61,379 nucleotides of DNA from CAZUXY01 sp964624235 (GCA_964624235.1 CAZUXY010000027.1:1-61379); one strand, 5' to 3'; counted from the stretch's first letter, positions 17,405 to 26,826 are shown. Notes: generated by a model not told the origin, from the sequence alone. Translations and numbers: made by a program.

Positions 17405-17447
17405 AATTGGTTATACCAGATTATGTTCTGGTATAACCAATTGTCAA
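17405..17447 (-). promoter_or_regulatory. GntR-type operator over the enolase-family promoter
   Basis: AATTGGTTATACCAGA (17405-17420) and TCTGGTATAACCAATT (17427-17442) are perfect 16-bp arms around a 6-base spacer. Each arm holds TGGT-N3-ACCA, the palindrome type bound by FadR/FCD-subfamily GntR proteins. On the minus strand TTGACA (17447-17442) and CATAAT (17425-17420) are spaced 16 bp apart, so the operator covers the whole promoter. Binding by the adjacent GntR protein is inference. Confidence 0.85.
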
Positions 17448-17534
17448 CTTTTATTCTTGCAAAAACGTGTCACACGATGTGTGTGTACGGCGGTCAGGGC
17501 TTGATCGATCGATTACGGTGAAGGGGTACATGTC

Positions 17535-18248
17535 ATGAACCAGGGACTTCCGGACAGGATTTTCAACGCCATGCAGAAGGACATCATCATGGGGGTGTAC
17601 CCGGTAGGCGGCAAACTCCCGCCCGAGCGGGACCTGTCGCGCGCCTACAGCGCCAGCCGGTTCGCGGTGCGCGAGGCCATCGCGATGCTTACCCAGAGCG
17701 GGCTGGTCGAAACACAGCCCCAGAGCGGCACCTACGTCAGGGACTTCACCAGGGACGGTTCACTCGAAACCCTGGTAAGCATACTCAAAATAAGAAAAAC
17801 CATCGACCGGACGACCCTGGAGTCCCTGTTGAAATTCAGGTATGCCACGGAAACCACCGCGGCCGGCGAAGCCGCCCGTAGAATCCGCGACGTCGATGCG
17901 GAGTACCTGGAACGAAACCTGAAAAGGAAAGCGGAACACCTTGCCGATATACAGGTGCTGACCGAGTGCGATTACGATTTTCATTACACCGTCATTGCGA
18001 TATCCGGGAACATCATCAGCCGGCTGGTGTTCCAGTCGTTCAAGCCCATATATTCCTTTTTCACGGAGTTTTTCTATTCCATCAGGGGGGCGCCCGAGAC
18101 CTCCCTCAGGCTGAACATGAAGCTCGTAAAGGCCCTTACACGCGGGGACCAGGCGGCCTCGGTGAAATCGATGGGCGATATACTCAGGTTCGGGGAGAAA
18201 AAGGTGTACGAAGCCGTTAAGGGGGGCGGGGAGGTGATCGTGCTGTAG
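17535..18248 (+). CDS. GntR-family regulator, FCD (FadR) subfamily
   Basis: Predicted 237 residues from ATG 17535. Residues about 5-75 are the GntR winged helix (GGKLPPERDLSRAYSASRFAVREAIAMLTQSGLVETQPQSG). Residues about 90-225 are an all-helical FCD-type ligand domain, with RYATETTA and DYDFHYTVIAISGN carrying the usual Asp and His of the metal/ligand site. Members sense small carboxylates. It is divergent from the enolase-superfamily gene, with a dimer-of-dimers operator between them. The likely inducer is the substrate of that enzyme (inference). Confidence 0.92.
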   Translation: MNQGLPDRIFNAMQKDIIMGVYPVGGKLPPERDLSRAYSASRFAVREAIAMLTQSGLVETQPQSGTYVRDFTRDGSLETLVSILKIRKTIDRTTLESLLKFRYATETTAAGEAARRIRDVDAEYLERNLKRKAEHLADIQVLTECDYDFHYTVIAISGNIISRLVFQSFKPIYSFFTEFFYSIRGAPETSLRLNMKLVKALTRGDQAASVKSMGDILRFGEKKVYEAVKGGGEVIVL

Positions 18249-18586
18249 CGTCCCGAGCGGTCTTGCTCATCCCTGGTCCGGATCGGCGTTACACACCGGC
18301 GCCATTGAGTTAAGAAAATACCATGGCGGGGGAAAGCCCGTTCTTTTTTTTGTGCCGCCTGTATCTCATCCGTATCGACATGTATTCATGGGTGATAAGG
18401 TCCTCATCGCGGGGGCCGCCGCGGGAATGGGGTTGCGGTCACCGGCTTTTTCCCTCCTCCCCCTGTCTTGACTACGCCGGGCTGAGTCCGCCGTGGAGGG
18501 GCGGTGTTATCCCTTGCGTTCAAATTAGGGTTGACTGATACGTATTTTGCGATACACCTTGGGGTTCATATCCACAGGAGGTTCCC
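18249..18586. other. 338-bp intergenic region
   Basis: No convincing gene. The right end carries the ribosome binding site of the DUF2804 gene (CAGGAGG), and a weak TTGACT near 18532 may be part of its promoter. Nothing else stands out. Confidence 0.3.
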
Positions 18587-19627
18587 ATGGCACAGCACGA
18601 AGTGAAGAAACCGGTCGATCTGCTGGACGACAAAGGGCACATCACCGAAGAGGGGTGGGCGCGACGTCCCTACTGGCGCTATGACCGGGGCAAGATCAGG
18701 GCCCCGTGGTACCGCATCAAGGAGTGGGACTACTATTACGTGCTCTCGCACGACCGGCGGTACGGCATCACCTTCACCATGTCGGATCTGGGATACGCGG
18801 GACTCATGGCGGTGGCATGGCTGGATTTGCGCAACAACACCGCCGTACAGATGGACACCATGAGCATCCTCCCCCGGGGAAACACCGGTTTCCCGCCCGC
18901 CTCGGAGAAGGGTGACGTTTCTTTCGCGGATAAAAAAATGCGCCTTTCCTTCCGCATCGAAGGGAATAACCGCATTCTCTCCGTAGACTGTCCCGGCTTC
19001 ACCGGCAGCGGGGGAGAGAAAGGACTCAGGGGAGAAATCTCCCTCTATCAGGACCCCGCCATGGACTCCATGGTCATCGCCACTTCGTGGAAGGAGGACC
19101 GCCGGGCCTTCTATTACAATCATAAGATCAACTGTATGCCGGCGACCGGCACGGTCACCATAGGCAACACGAAGTACGACTTCGCTCCCAAAGACTCCTT
19201 CGGCGGCCTGGACTGGGGGAGGGGAAACTGGACCTATAAAAACCGCTGGTACTGGGGCTCGGCCTCGGGGATGCTGGGCGGCGCCCCTTTCGGCTGGAAC
19301 ATAGGCTACGGCTTCAGCGACCGCACCCCGGCGAGCGAGAACATGGTTTTTTACAAACACCGGGCCCATAAGCTGGAGGAGGTGACCTTCCACATCGATA
19401 CGGGGAATTACATGGCCCCCTGGAAGTTCTCATCCGGCGACGGCCGCTTTGAGATGGACTTCGAACCGGTGCTGGACCGCAACAGCGCGGTGAACCTGGG
19501 CATTATAAAATCAGTACAGCACCAGGTATTCGGATACTTCACCGGTACCGTCGTACTCGACGACGGCAAAAAACTCAAGGTAAACCGCTTTCTCGGTTTC
19601 GCCGAGGACGTGCTGAACTGGTGGTAA
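18587..19627 (+). CDS. DUF2804 family protein
   Basis: Predicted 346 residues. ACAGGAGG precedes ATG 18587. It starts with KPVDLLDDKGHITEEGWARRPYWRYDRGKI, which is characteristic of DUF2804, and keeps the family's SFGGLDWGRGNWTY and GFGWNIGYGFSD-like Trp/Gly motifs. Fold and sequence suggest a lipocalin/AttH-like beta barrel acting on a hydrophobic ligand, but the reaction is unknown. There is no signal peptide. The gene faces the S1P-lyase/SCP2-like operon, which also suggests lipid chemistry. Confidence 0.8.
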   Translation: MAQHEVKKPVDLLDDKGHITEEGWARRPYWRYDRGKIRAPWYRIKEWDYYYVLSHDRRYGITFTMSDLGYAGLMAVAWLDLRNNTAVQMDTMSILPRGNTGFPPASEKGDVSFADKKMRLSFRIEGNNRILSVDCPGFTGSGGEKGLRGEISLYQDPAMDSMVIATSWKEDRRAFYYNHKINCMPATGTVTIGNTKYDFAPKDSFGGLDWGRGNWTYKNRWYWGSASGMLGGAPFGWNIGYGFSDRTPASENMVFYKHRAHKLEEVTFHIDTGNYMAPWKFSSGDGRFEMDFEPVLDRNSAVNLGIIKSVQHQVFGYFTGTVVLDDGKKLKVNRFLGFAEDVLNWW

Positions 19628-19670
19628 AAAACGGAATTCGGCGGATGATCGCCGCAGACAGGATGTTACC

Positions 19671-20018
19671 TCACTCCGCCAGTTCCAGGAACAACAGGGC
19701 GTTCTCGAAATTCCCCTGTATGCGGAGTATCCCCTTACCAATGGCGGAATAGCCGTCGAGATCATACTTCGAAAGCATGATGCGGACCGCGATGTCCGCG
19801 TCGCGCCATACCAGTTCGGTGTCCGCTGCGGGGTCGCGCCCGAAGCGCGAGCTTACCCGTCCCCCCTTCAGGCGATATGTGTGGGCGCGCGCGCCGTCCT
19901 CGGTGCGTATGCACAGCACAAAGTCCTTCCGGCGCAGTTTTTTTCTGAAAGAAACGCCGGCCAGGGCCGCGAGCTTCAGTTTAATGCCGAGGATGAACAG
20001 GAGCAGCGAAAGCTTCAT
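19671..20018 (-). CDS. SCP2-like (sterol-carrier-like) small protein
   Basis: Predicted 115 residues from ATG 20018; CGGAGGA is 5 bases upstream. The pattern FVLCIRTEDGARAHTYRLKGGRVSSRFG, then DPAADTELVWRDADIAVRIM, then GKGILRIQGNFENALLFLELAE is that of SCP2-fold lipid carriers (final 'G-x-L-x-I-x-G-x-x-x-x-A-L' helix). The N-terminus is hydrophobic (LSLLLFILGIKLKLAALAG) and may bind the membrane. It starts 18 bp after the S1P-lyase-like gene and surely shares its transcript. Confidence 0.6.
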   Translation of the reverse strand: MKLSLLLFILGIKLKLAALAGVSFRKKLRRKDFVLCIRTEDGARAHTYRLKGGRVSSRFGRDPAADTELVWRDADIAVRIMLSKYDLDGYSAIGKGILRIQGNFENALLFLELAE

Positions 20019-20036
20019 GGTATCCTCCGTCACGGG

Positions 20037-21320
20037 CTATATGTAAGGTCGCACGCTCTCGATGGTGATCGCGCCGCTTCGCACCAGGGGGATCACCTCC
20101 CTGAGCGCGCCCACGTAGCGGTCAACCACCTCGTCGGTGACCGGGTCGATGATGATCTTGATGACCGGCGGCTGGAACCCCGGCAGGCAGTAGGCCTTTC
20201 GTTCAAAGAGCCCGCCGATCACGGCGAACAGGTCCATGCCCCCGGGGACGGTATAGACCATGGGGGTCAGGTCGGTCTCCAGGCAGCGGCAGCCCTCAAT
20301 GGAATTGATGCCCTCGGTGTAGCGTTGCTTCACCTCCAGGCACCGCCGCGCCAGTGCCGTGTACCCCTCCTCGCCCAGGAACTTCATGACCGCCCACGCC
20401 GACGCGATGGGTCCCGCGGTGGTTGATCCGAGAATAGACTCGGTGGTATAGGGGCCATCGGGCCAGTCGGCCGGCGCGTAATCGTGGTACTGTTCCCATT
20501 CACTGTCGCGGTAGACGATGCACGAGAGTGGTTTGCACGAGAAACCGTACTTGTGCAGATCGGCCGAGATGCTGCGCACGCCGGGTATGCGGAAATCCCA
20601 TACCGGGAGTCTGCGCCCGGCCTTCTCGGTGAAGGGCGCGAGAAAGCCCCCCAGGCAGGCGTCCACGTGCATCCATGCCCCGCATGATTCGGCGATGCGG
20701 GAGAGCTCTTCCAGGTCGTCATAGAGGCCGTAAGGCCAGCACGGCGCTGAGCCGGCGATAAGAAAAGTGTTTTTCGTCACCGCCTTCCGCATGGCCTCCA
20801 CGTCGGCCCGGCGGTCGGGGCCCAGGGGCACGCGTGTAAGCTTTATCCCGGTAAAGCGGCACCACTTCGAGAAGGCGGCATGGATGGAGTAGGGGGCGAC
20901 GATCTCGGGTTCTTTTATTTTCGGGCGTTCCTGCCGGGCCCACTGGAAGGCGGTATTGATGGCGCAGTACAGGCTCTCTGACCCGCCCGAGGTGAGGCGC
21001 ACCCGGACGCCTTCGGGAAAGCCCAGCATTTCGGCGATCATGCGCTTCACCTCGAGGGTCATGCGCTCGGTGCCGGGCATCAGCTCCTTGTACAGCATGT
21101 TTTTTTTCACGAACATCATGTTCGCGGTCTTGGAGATGCGGGCGGCGTCGGTATGGTTCATCAGCTGGGTGCCGTAGACGATGGAATGCCCGCTGACTTC
21201 GTCGACATCCCTGGCTTCGAATGCGCGCAGCTGCGTCATCACATCGTTTTCGGTGATCCCTTTTTTCGGGAACACCGCCGTATCGAATTTCACTTCATGG
21301 TCAGAGCCGAAGTATCCCAT
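20037..21320 (-). CDS. PLP-dependent lyase/decarboxylase, sphingosine-1-phosphate lyase-like
   Basis: Predicted 427 residues. It is a group II PLP decarboxylase fold: LTSGGSESLYCAI (phosphate-binding), HVDACLGGFLAPF (Asp to the pyridine N) and SADLHKYGFSCK with the Schiff-base Lys257. The SADLHKYGFSCKPLSCIVYRD stretch is closer to sphingosine-1-phosphate lyase (SADTHKYG) than to glutamate decarboxylase. S1P lyase cleaves a long-chain base phosphate to an aldehyde and phosphoethanolamine. The catalytic core is complete. The SCP2-like partner downstream supports a lipid substrate. Amino-acid decarboxylase activity remains possible. Confidence 0.85.
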   Translation of the reverse strand: MGYFGSDHEVKFDTAVFPKKGITENDVMTQLRAFEARDVDEVSGHSIVYGTQLMNHTDAARISKTANMMFVKKNMLYKELMPGTERMTLEVKRMIAEMLGFPEGVRVRLTSGGSESLYCAINTAFQWARQERPKIKEPEIVAPYSIHAAFSKWCRFTGIKLTRVPLGPDRRADVEAMRKAVTKNTFLIAGSAPCWPYGLYDDLEELSRIAESCGAWMHVDACLGGFLAPFTEKAGRRLPVWDFRIPGVRSISADLHKYGFSCKPLSCIVYRDSEWEQYHDYAPADWPDGPYTTESILGSTTAGPIASAWAVMKFLGEEGYTALARRCLEVKQRYTEGINSIEGCRCLETDLTPMVYTVPGGMDLFAVIGGLFERKAYCLPGFQPPVIKIIIDPVTDEVVDRYVGALREVIPLVRSGAITIESVRPYI

Positions 21321-21699
21321 GGGTCCCCCCTTTTTGATGCGCCGTTCTTCCGGTGATTCTTTCCATTAACCGCCTTGTCGGCGGGAAACGGTTTCAGTAT
21401 CGCCACCGGTTGTGGCGTCACGAAAACCGGCGGCAACGTTCATGAGATCTTGTTCATGAACGGATTTCGACGCGGTCCGGTGGGAAAGAGAACCGCCCCG
21501 GCAGGGGGTCCTTTTCACCAGGCGTGCAGGGTGGAGCGGGCGTTAGACGGACACCGATGCAGTATAACGGCACAGCCGGCTATTGCAAGTTTTTTTTCAT
21601 CAAGCGCCGAAGGCTGCGGCGGCGGTATACTGCTTGACAGTCGTTTGAACCTGCGGTGCTGTTGTTTCATCCTTACAATCCATACCAGGGGACGTCTCT
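21321..21699. other. 379-bp divergent intergenic region
   Basis: This lies between the PLP enzyme (minus) and the GH13 gene (plus). TTGACA at 21634-21639 is a plausible -35 element for the GH13 gene, but I see no good -10. No gene is visible. Confidence 0.35.
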
Positions 21700-23340
21700 A
21701 TGAGCGCATTGAAATACTGGTGGCAGACAACCACCATATACCAGGTCTATCCCCGCTCCTTTATGGACGGCAACGATGACGGCATCGGTGACCTGAAAGG
21801 TATCATCGCAAAACTGGATTATATAAAGGACCTGGGCTTCGAGACCATATGGTTTTCTCCCTTTTACCGCAGTCCGCATCAGGACCACGGGTACGATATC
21901 AGCGATTACTACTCGGTCGACCCCGACTTCGGCACCATGGACGATGCCCTGACGCTTATCGATGAAATCCACAGGCGGGACATGCGGATCGTCTTCGACA
22001 TGGTGCTGAACCACACCTCCATAGAGCACCCGTGGTTCAGGGAGTCCCGCTCGAGCCGCGGTAATCCGCGGCGGAACTGGTACCTGTGGCGCGACGGCAG
22101 GGGAAAGAGGCCCCCCAACAACTGGCGGTCCATGGTGGGCAACATCGGCTGGCAGTACGACTCGGTCACCGGACAGTGGTTTTACGCCAACTTCCTCACC
22201 TTCCAGCCCGACCTGAACTGGAACAACCCCGAGGTGAAGCGGGAAATGTTCAACGTGATGCGCTTCTGGTTCGATCAAGGTGTCGACGGTTTCAGGCTGG
22301 ACATCTTTAATTCGATATACAAGGACGAATCGTTCCGGGACAACCCCTTCAGTTTCCGCTACATCCCCTCAGAGGACAACAACGACGAAGCGTACTTCCA
22401 GAAAAAAATTTACAATTTCAACCATCCCGGCAACTTCGGCCTGGCGAAGGAGGTGCGCGCGCTGGCTGATTCCTACCGGCCCGACCGCATGCTGCTGGGG
22501 GAGGTGTCGGGGAGTCATGAGGTCTTGAGAAAGTTCCTGGGGGACAACGGCGACGGGCTGCACCTGGTATTCATGTTCGAAATGATCAAGCTGAAATTCA
22601 ACGCGGCTTTTTTCAGGAATATCCTCCGCACCTGCGAGCGCATGTACCCTTATCCCTTCGTTCCCACCTGCGTGTACGGCAACCACGACGTGATGCGGTA
22701 CATCTCAAAGGTGGGAAACGATAACCAGAAGGCGAAATGCCTGGCGCTCTTTCAGATGACCATGCGCGGCGTACCGGTGGTCTACAACGGCGAGGAGATC
22801 GGCATGACCGACGCCGACTTCGGCTTCAAAGACGCCGGTGACCCTGTCGCGCGCCAGTACTCCTTTATTCCCCGATGGCTGGCGGACTTCCTGGGAGTGT
22901 TCATCAACCGAGACCGCTGCCGCACCCCCATGCAGTGGGACGGCGGCCCCAACGCGGGTTTCTGCGGGGAAGGGACGAAACCATGGCTTCCGGTCACGCC
23001 CGACTACCGCGAACGGAACGTCGCGGCCGAGGCCGGTGATCCTGATTCCCTGCTGAATACCTACAAGGCGCTCCTGGGTTTGCGCAACTCCCGCCGGGTG
23101 TTCCGCGAAGGGGAGCTTTCCCTGGTTGATGAAGGGAAGCTGCCGAAAAATGTTCTCATGTATGAAAGGTCCCTAGGTGATGAAAGGGCGGCCGTTGCCG
23201 TCAACTTCGGCCGGGACACACGTGAGTTCGAGAACGTTACGGTGTGCGGCAAAATGCTCTACCGCACCAGAAAGGGAGTGGAGACCTCGGCCGGGAATAT
23301 AATTCTGCCGGCGGCATCGGGATGCGTACTGGAAATATAG
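21700..23340 (+). CDS. GH13 alpha-glucosidase / alpha-amylase family enzyme
   Basis: Predicted 546 residues. It opens with WWQTTTIYQVYPRSFMDGN, typical of oligo-1,6-glucosidases and trehalose-active GH13 enzymes. The four conserved regions are present: DMVLNHTS; GFRLDIFN with nucleophile Asp201; LGEVSG with acid/base Glu268; YGNHDVMR with Asp330. A C-terminal beta domain ends at residue 546. There is no signal peptide, so it acts in the cytoplasm on short alpha-glucosides or trehalose. No sugar transporter or regulator is adjacent. Confidence 0.93.
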   Translation: MSALKYWWQTTTIYQVYPRSFMDGNDDGIGDLKGIIAKLDYIKDLGFETIWFSPFYRSPHQDHGYDISDYYSVDPDFGTMDDALTLIDEIHRRDMRIVFDMVLNHTSIEHPWFRESRSSRGNPRRNWYLWRDGRGKRPPNNWRSMVGNIGWQYDSVTGQWFYANFLTFQPDLNWNNPEVKREMFNVMRFWFDQGVDGFRLDIFNSIYKDESFRDNPFSFRYIPSEDNNDEAYFQKKIYNFNHPGNFGLAKEVRALADSYRPDRMLLGEVSGSHEVLRKFLGDNGDGLHLVFMFEMIKLKFNAAFFRNILRTCERMYPYPFVPTCVYGNHDVMRYISKVGNDNQKAKCLALFQMTMRGVPVVYNGEEIGMTDADFGFKDAGDPVARQYSFIPRWLADFLGVFINRDRCRTPMQWDGGPNAGFCGEGTKPWLPVTPDYRERNVAAEAGDPDSLLNTYKALLGLRNSRRVFREGELSLVDEGKLPKNVLMYERSLGDERAAVAVNFGRDTREFENVTVCGKMLYRTRKGVETSAGNIILPAASGCVLEI

Positions 23341-23362
23341 GCGGCCGTGCCGTTTTCTTCAA

Positions 23363-24220
23363 TCAGAACATCACACCGCAATGAAACGGTACTACATATT
23401 CTCCCGTTCGGTAAATGGGAAAAGACCACTTGCCGCTTTCCTGGATGAATTCCCCGGTCTCGGTGTTGACCGTATACTCGGCTTTATACACGCCGCCGAA
23501 AGGAGAGAAGCGGTGCACAATGACATGCGCCATGGCGCCCTTGAAGGTGACGTGCGGCATGAGCGACCGGTCGGCCCTTTTGAGCTTTCGCCAGAAGCTG
23601 TCATGTTTCCCCTCCCCGGGGGGCTTGGGCAGCAGTGAATCATACCAGTAACCGATCGTCTCGTTCCAGTAGAGCTTTACTTTTTTGGAGCAGATGCGCA
23701 GAAAGGCGTTGTACGAGGGGACGAACCATGACTGGGAATAATTGAGATGCTGTTTGAGGGTCAAAAGGCCCAGTTCCTCACAGAACAGGCAGTACTGTAT
23801 ACAGCCTTCGGGGGACCTTTCGAAATCCATATACTTCCGGTAGATCTCGGGATGATTAAGGAGGACCCGTTTCCCGTCGTCCATCACCGTCACTCTGCCC
23901 TGGCCGTCCCAAATGGGACTGCCGACGTAGAAATAGACCAGCCGCGTTCCCGGTTTCAGTTTGAGCAGCGGGAACTGCTTTAAAAGATCGGCGGGTTCGA
24001 AGGAACCGTTGAGATCGTCCAGTTCTTTCTTTAAAAATTTCCTGAGGATATCGGGATTTATCTGTTCGCTTCTGAGGCGGATCTCGTAAATGCTGTAGGC
24101 GAGAGTGTCGTATGCATTACCTGCGGCGCCCTCCTTTCCCCTGAGGACCATGGGAGGCGCACAGGCCGTGCCCAGGACGACAAGCAGCACCGGAGCGATT
24201 AACCAGACAGGAAGCTTCAT
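23363..24220 (-). CDS. Lipoprotein of unknown function
   Basis: Predicted 285 residues. The type II signal peptide ends LVVLGTAC-A, with Cys20 as the lipid site; the lipobox is relaxed, as is common in spirochaetes. The mature part has a Cys cluster (EGCIQYCLFCEELG) and a C-terminal beta-rich segment (HVIVHRFSPFGGVYKAEYTVNTETG). I do not recognise the family. It converges on the GH13 gene with only 22 bp between stops, so the transcripts may overlap. Confidence 0.65.
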   Translation of the reverse strand: MKLPVWLIAPVLLVVLGTACAPPMVLRGKEGAAGNAYDTLAYSIYEIRLRSEQINPDILRKFLKKELDDLNGSFEPADLLKQFPLLKLKPGTRLVYFYVGSPIWDGQGRVTVMDDGKRVLLNHPEIYRKYMDFERSPEGCIQYCLFCEELGLLTLKQHLNYSQSWFVPSYNAFLRICSKKVKLYWNETIGYWYDSLLPKPPGEGKHDSFWRKLKRADRSLMPHVTFKGAMAHVIVHRFSPFGGVYKAEYTVNTETGEFIQESGKWSFPIYRTGEYVVPFHCGVMF

Positions 24221-24500
24221 GGGACTGCACCTCCTACGCGGCGATCATCCCACCTTAACAGCAATCCGGCGCAGGGTCAATTCATTTACCGGGGCCCTTG
24301 TACCGGCCGTGCGCTTGAATTCAATCACGAAGTGCAACAGGTAACCCGAAGAAGGCTTCATTAGAGGTGGGGAGACCCTCCGGGGCGTATAGTGCCGACC
24401 GCCCGGAAGTTTCACCGTCGCGAGGCGCCCGCGTGGTTTTCGAAAACGTGTTGCAACACCCGTCCGGGTGTGTCTCCATTGTTCACTGAGGTTGACATCA

Positions 24501-25115
24501 ATGGCCGAGATGCTTATCGCGGGAATAATCCTTGGGCTGTCATCGGGTCTGGCCCCCGGTCCGCTGCTGGTGCTGGTGATTGCCCAGACCGTGCGCTACG
24601 GATATAAAGAAGGCGTCAAAGCGGCGCTGGCCCCCCTGCTTACCGATGTGCCCATCATTGCCGTTTCGCTGCTGGTGCTTTCAGGCATTTCACGAAACCG
24701 CGCCGCGCTCGGGGTTCTTTCGATCGTCGGGGGCCTGTTCCTGGCATACCTCGCTTTTGAAACCGCCGGATCTCGCGGCGTTGACGGCGGTGTTGCTGCC
24801 GGGACTCCGCGGTCATTGCTTAAAGGAACCATGATCAACGCGTTGAATCCTCATCCCTACCTGTTCTGGGCCACCGTGGGAGGACCGATGACCATAAAGG
24901 GATATGAACGGGGCTGGGCATACGCCCTTTTATTCATGGCGGGGTTTTATGTCTGCCTTACCGGTTCTAAAATTGCGCTTGCACTCGTAACGGACAGGTA
25001 CAGGGATTTTCTATCGGGAAGGTTCTATGGGTATGTGATGAGGTTCCTGGGACTTGTGCTCGCGGTGCTGGCCCTTTACCTGACGAAGGAAGGAATACGA
25101 ATGCTTGGCCCGTGA
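24501..25115 (+). CDS. LysE-family exporter
   Basis: Predicted 204 residues from ATG 24501, which has GAGGT 10 bases upstream. An in-frame start at 24468 would add 11 residues with no ribosome binding site. The N-terminus MAEMLIAGIILGLSSGLAPGPLLVLVIAQ has the LysE/RhtB signature 'G-x-x-x-G-x-x-P-G-P'. About five to six hydrophobic segments follow. A 'NPHPYLFWATVGGP' motif marks helix 4. These inner membrane proteins export amino acids or small amides. A second, divergent LysE member lies 0.9 kb downstream. Confidence 0.85.
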   Translation: MAEMLIAGIILGLSSGLAPGPLLVLVIAQTVRYGYKEGVKAALAPLLTDVPIIAVSLLVLSGISRNRAALGVLSIVGGLFLAYLAFETAGSRGVDGGVAAGTPRSLLKGTMINALNPHPYLFWATVGGPMTIKGYERGWAYALLFMAGFYVCLTGSKIALALVTDRYRDFLSGRFYGYVMRFLGLVLAVLALYLTKEGIRMLGP

Positions 25116-25224
25116 AGCCGGCGGGCCGGTGCCGGCCTTAGCGGTCGGTACGGGCAATAGAGGATCTGCCGTGTCTGGATAAAAGGGCTGGACAGAGTCT
25201 GAAAACGGCGCCATTCTGAATCCC

Positions 25225-26022
25225 ATGACCTTGAATAACACTCAGACGGTGCGTACCCATGGTCTGCCTCCCTGCCGCGCGGTGCTGCTCCACGGCGGAC
25301 CAGGGATCAGGGGGGACATGCTGTCCGTGGCCCGGGTGCTTGCCGCACACACCGGTGTCGCGGAACACCTGCAGCGGGCCTCGACTATCGCCGGGCAGGT
25401 GGAGGAGTTGCGGCGCATCGTTATGGAGCGGACGGAGAGTCCGGTGGCGCTCATCGGGCACTCCTGGGGAGCGTGGCTGGGATGGATCTTCGCCGCCGCG
25501 CATCCAGCCCTGGTGAACAGGCTGGTCCTGGTATCAAGCGGCCCCTTCGAGGAACGTTACGCCCGCGATATACAAAAGACCCGCATGGCGCGTCTTGATG
25601 CGAAAGAGCGTGAAGCGTTTATGAAGCTTTCCCTGTCCCTGGACCGTCCCGCCGCTGATAACAGCGACCGGGTATTGCGGGAATGCGGTATGATGCTTTC
25701 CAGGGCCGACGCCTTCGATCCTCTCCCCGGCGACGGCGTTGAGGCGGAACCTGATTTCAATGTGTTTCACGGCGTGATGAACCAGGCCCTGGCACTGCGC
25801 CGTTCCGGCGCGCTACTGGCACGGGCCGGGAGGATAACCTGTCCCGTCACGGCCATCCACGGCGATTATGACCCCCATCCGGCGGCGGGGGTGAGGGAAC
25901 CGCTCGCGCGGGTGTTGAAGAACTTCCGGTTTTTTCTCCTTGAAAAATGCGGCCACTATCCCTGGAAAGAAAAACATGCCAGGGACGTTTTCTATAAATT
26001 ACTGAAAGAAGAGTGCCGTTAA
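25225..26022 (+). CDS. Alpha/beta hydrolase
   Basis: Predicted 265 residues. It contains oxyanion motif HGGPG, nucleophile elbow GHSWG (Ser80), acid in HGDYDPHP (Asp214 or Asp216) and general base His244 in CGHYPW. HGGPG near the N-terminus resembles prolyl iminopeptidase-type hydrolases, but the cap is short. It is cytoplasmic. Its TAA overlaps an ATG of the next LysE-type gene (TAATG), so the two are probably coupled. The substrate is unknown; a small peptide or amide handled together with the exporters would fit. Confidence 0.85.
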   Translation: MTLNNTQTVRTHGLPPCRAVLLHGGPGIRGDMLSVARVLAAHTGVAEHLQRASTIAGQVEELRRIVMERTESPVALIGHSWGAWLGWIFAAAHPALVNRLVLVSSGPFEERYARDIQKTRMARLDAKEREAFMKLSLSLDRPAADNSDRVLRECGMMLSRADAFDPLPGDGVEAEPDFNVFHGVMNQALALRRSGALLARAGRITCPVTAIHGDYDPHPAAGVREPLARVLKNFRFFLLEKCGHYPWKEKHARDVFYKLLKEECR

Positions 26023-26825
26023 TGAAAGTCCCAGGGCCGGTAGGGGCAGCGGGTTTTCGGCGACGCCGACCGTCGAACGGCACCGGGGTTTCCCGCGATC
26101 GCGCGTCAGCCGGCAGATGGAGAATGAACGGGGGAACAATACACACACTGAGAACCATGGCCGCCGGACTCGGTCTGGGCATGATGCTGCAGCTGGCGGT
26201 AGGGCCCGTCTGTCTGTTTGTCTTCAGCGAGGCCGTCTCGGGCGGATTTCGGCAGGCAATGGTCGCGGTACTCGCGGTGACGCTGGTCGATGCCGCGTGG
26301 GTGGTTTTTGCGCTTGCGGGTCTGGCGGCGGTTCCCGCCGGTGAGCAAGGCGCAAAGCGCCTGCGCCTCGTCGGCGCCGCGGTACTCCTGGTTTTCGGCG
26401 CTGACTTCATAGCGACCGCGCAGGGCATGCCGCTCGTCCCTTCAATAAAGCTGAACAGCGGGTGGGGACTATACGGCCCCTTCGTCAGGGGACTGGTGCT
26501 GACCGGGTCAAATCCGCTCACGATCGTCTTCTGGGCGGGAGTGTTTTCCGCCAGAGCGGCCGGGCGCCGTTCCGGGGGAGGGGACCTGGTGCTCTATGGC
26601 GCCGGTGCGGCGGCGGCGACACCGGTGTTCCTTGCAGCGGTCTCCTTCGCGGGTGCATACTCGTCACGGGTCCTGTCTCCGCGGATAATCCTCATCCTGA
26701 ACACGATCATCGGTCTCATGTTCATATATTTCGCCGTAATGCTCCTGGCGGGTAAAAGGAAACCGCTCCCGCCACCGGGGAAAGAAATGCAGTCCCCGAC
26801 GCCGCGCAATAAAGGAGAAGGGTGA
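26022..26825 (+). CDS. LysE-family exporter (second copy)
   Basis: Hydrophobic protein of 267 residues if it starts at ATG 26022, which overlaps the upstream stop. ATG 26124 would remove a basic, non-family N-terminal tail (GFRRRRPSN) and give 233 residues; this is equally plausible. The core 'GLGMMLQLAVGPVCLFVF' is the LysE GxxxGxxPGP region with changes. Helices follow with SNPLTIVFWAGVFSARAA (the 'NP-x-x-x-x-FW' signature of the family). The C-terminus is a soluble tail. It is followed by a GNAT gene one base after its stop. Confidence 0.75.
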   Translation: MKVPGPVGAAGFRRRRPSNGTGVSRDRASAGRWRMNGGTIHTLRTMAAGLGLGMMLQLAVGPVCLFVFSEAVSGGFRQAMVAVLAVTLVDAAWVVFALAGLAAVPAGEQGAKRLRLVGAAVLLVFGADFIATAQGMPLVPSIKLNSGWGLYGPFVRGLVLTGSNPLTIVFWAGVFSARAAGRRSGGGDLVLYGAGAAAATPVFLAAVSFAGAYSSRVLSPRIILILNTIIGLMFIYFAVMLLAGKRKPLPPPGKEMQSPTPRNKGEG

Positions 26826-26826
26826 A

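Noticed and set aside
18323..18538. 71-codon frame before the DUF2804 gene
   Set aside because: Arg/Pro/Cys-rich translation without a ribosome binding site; looks like non-coding DNA.
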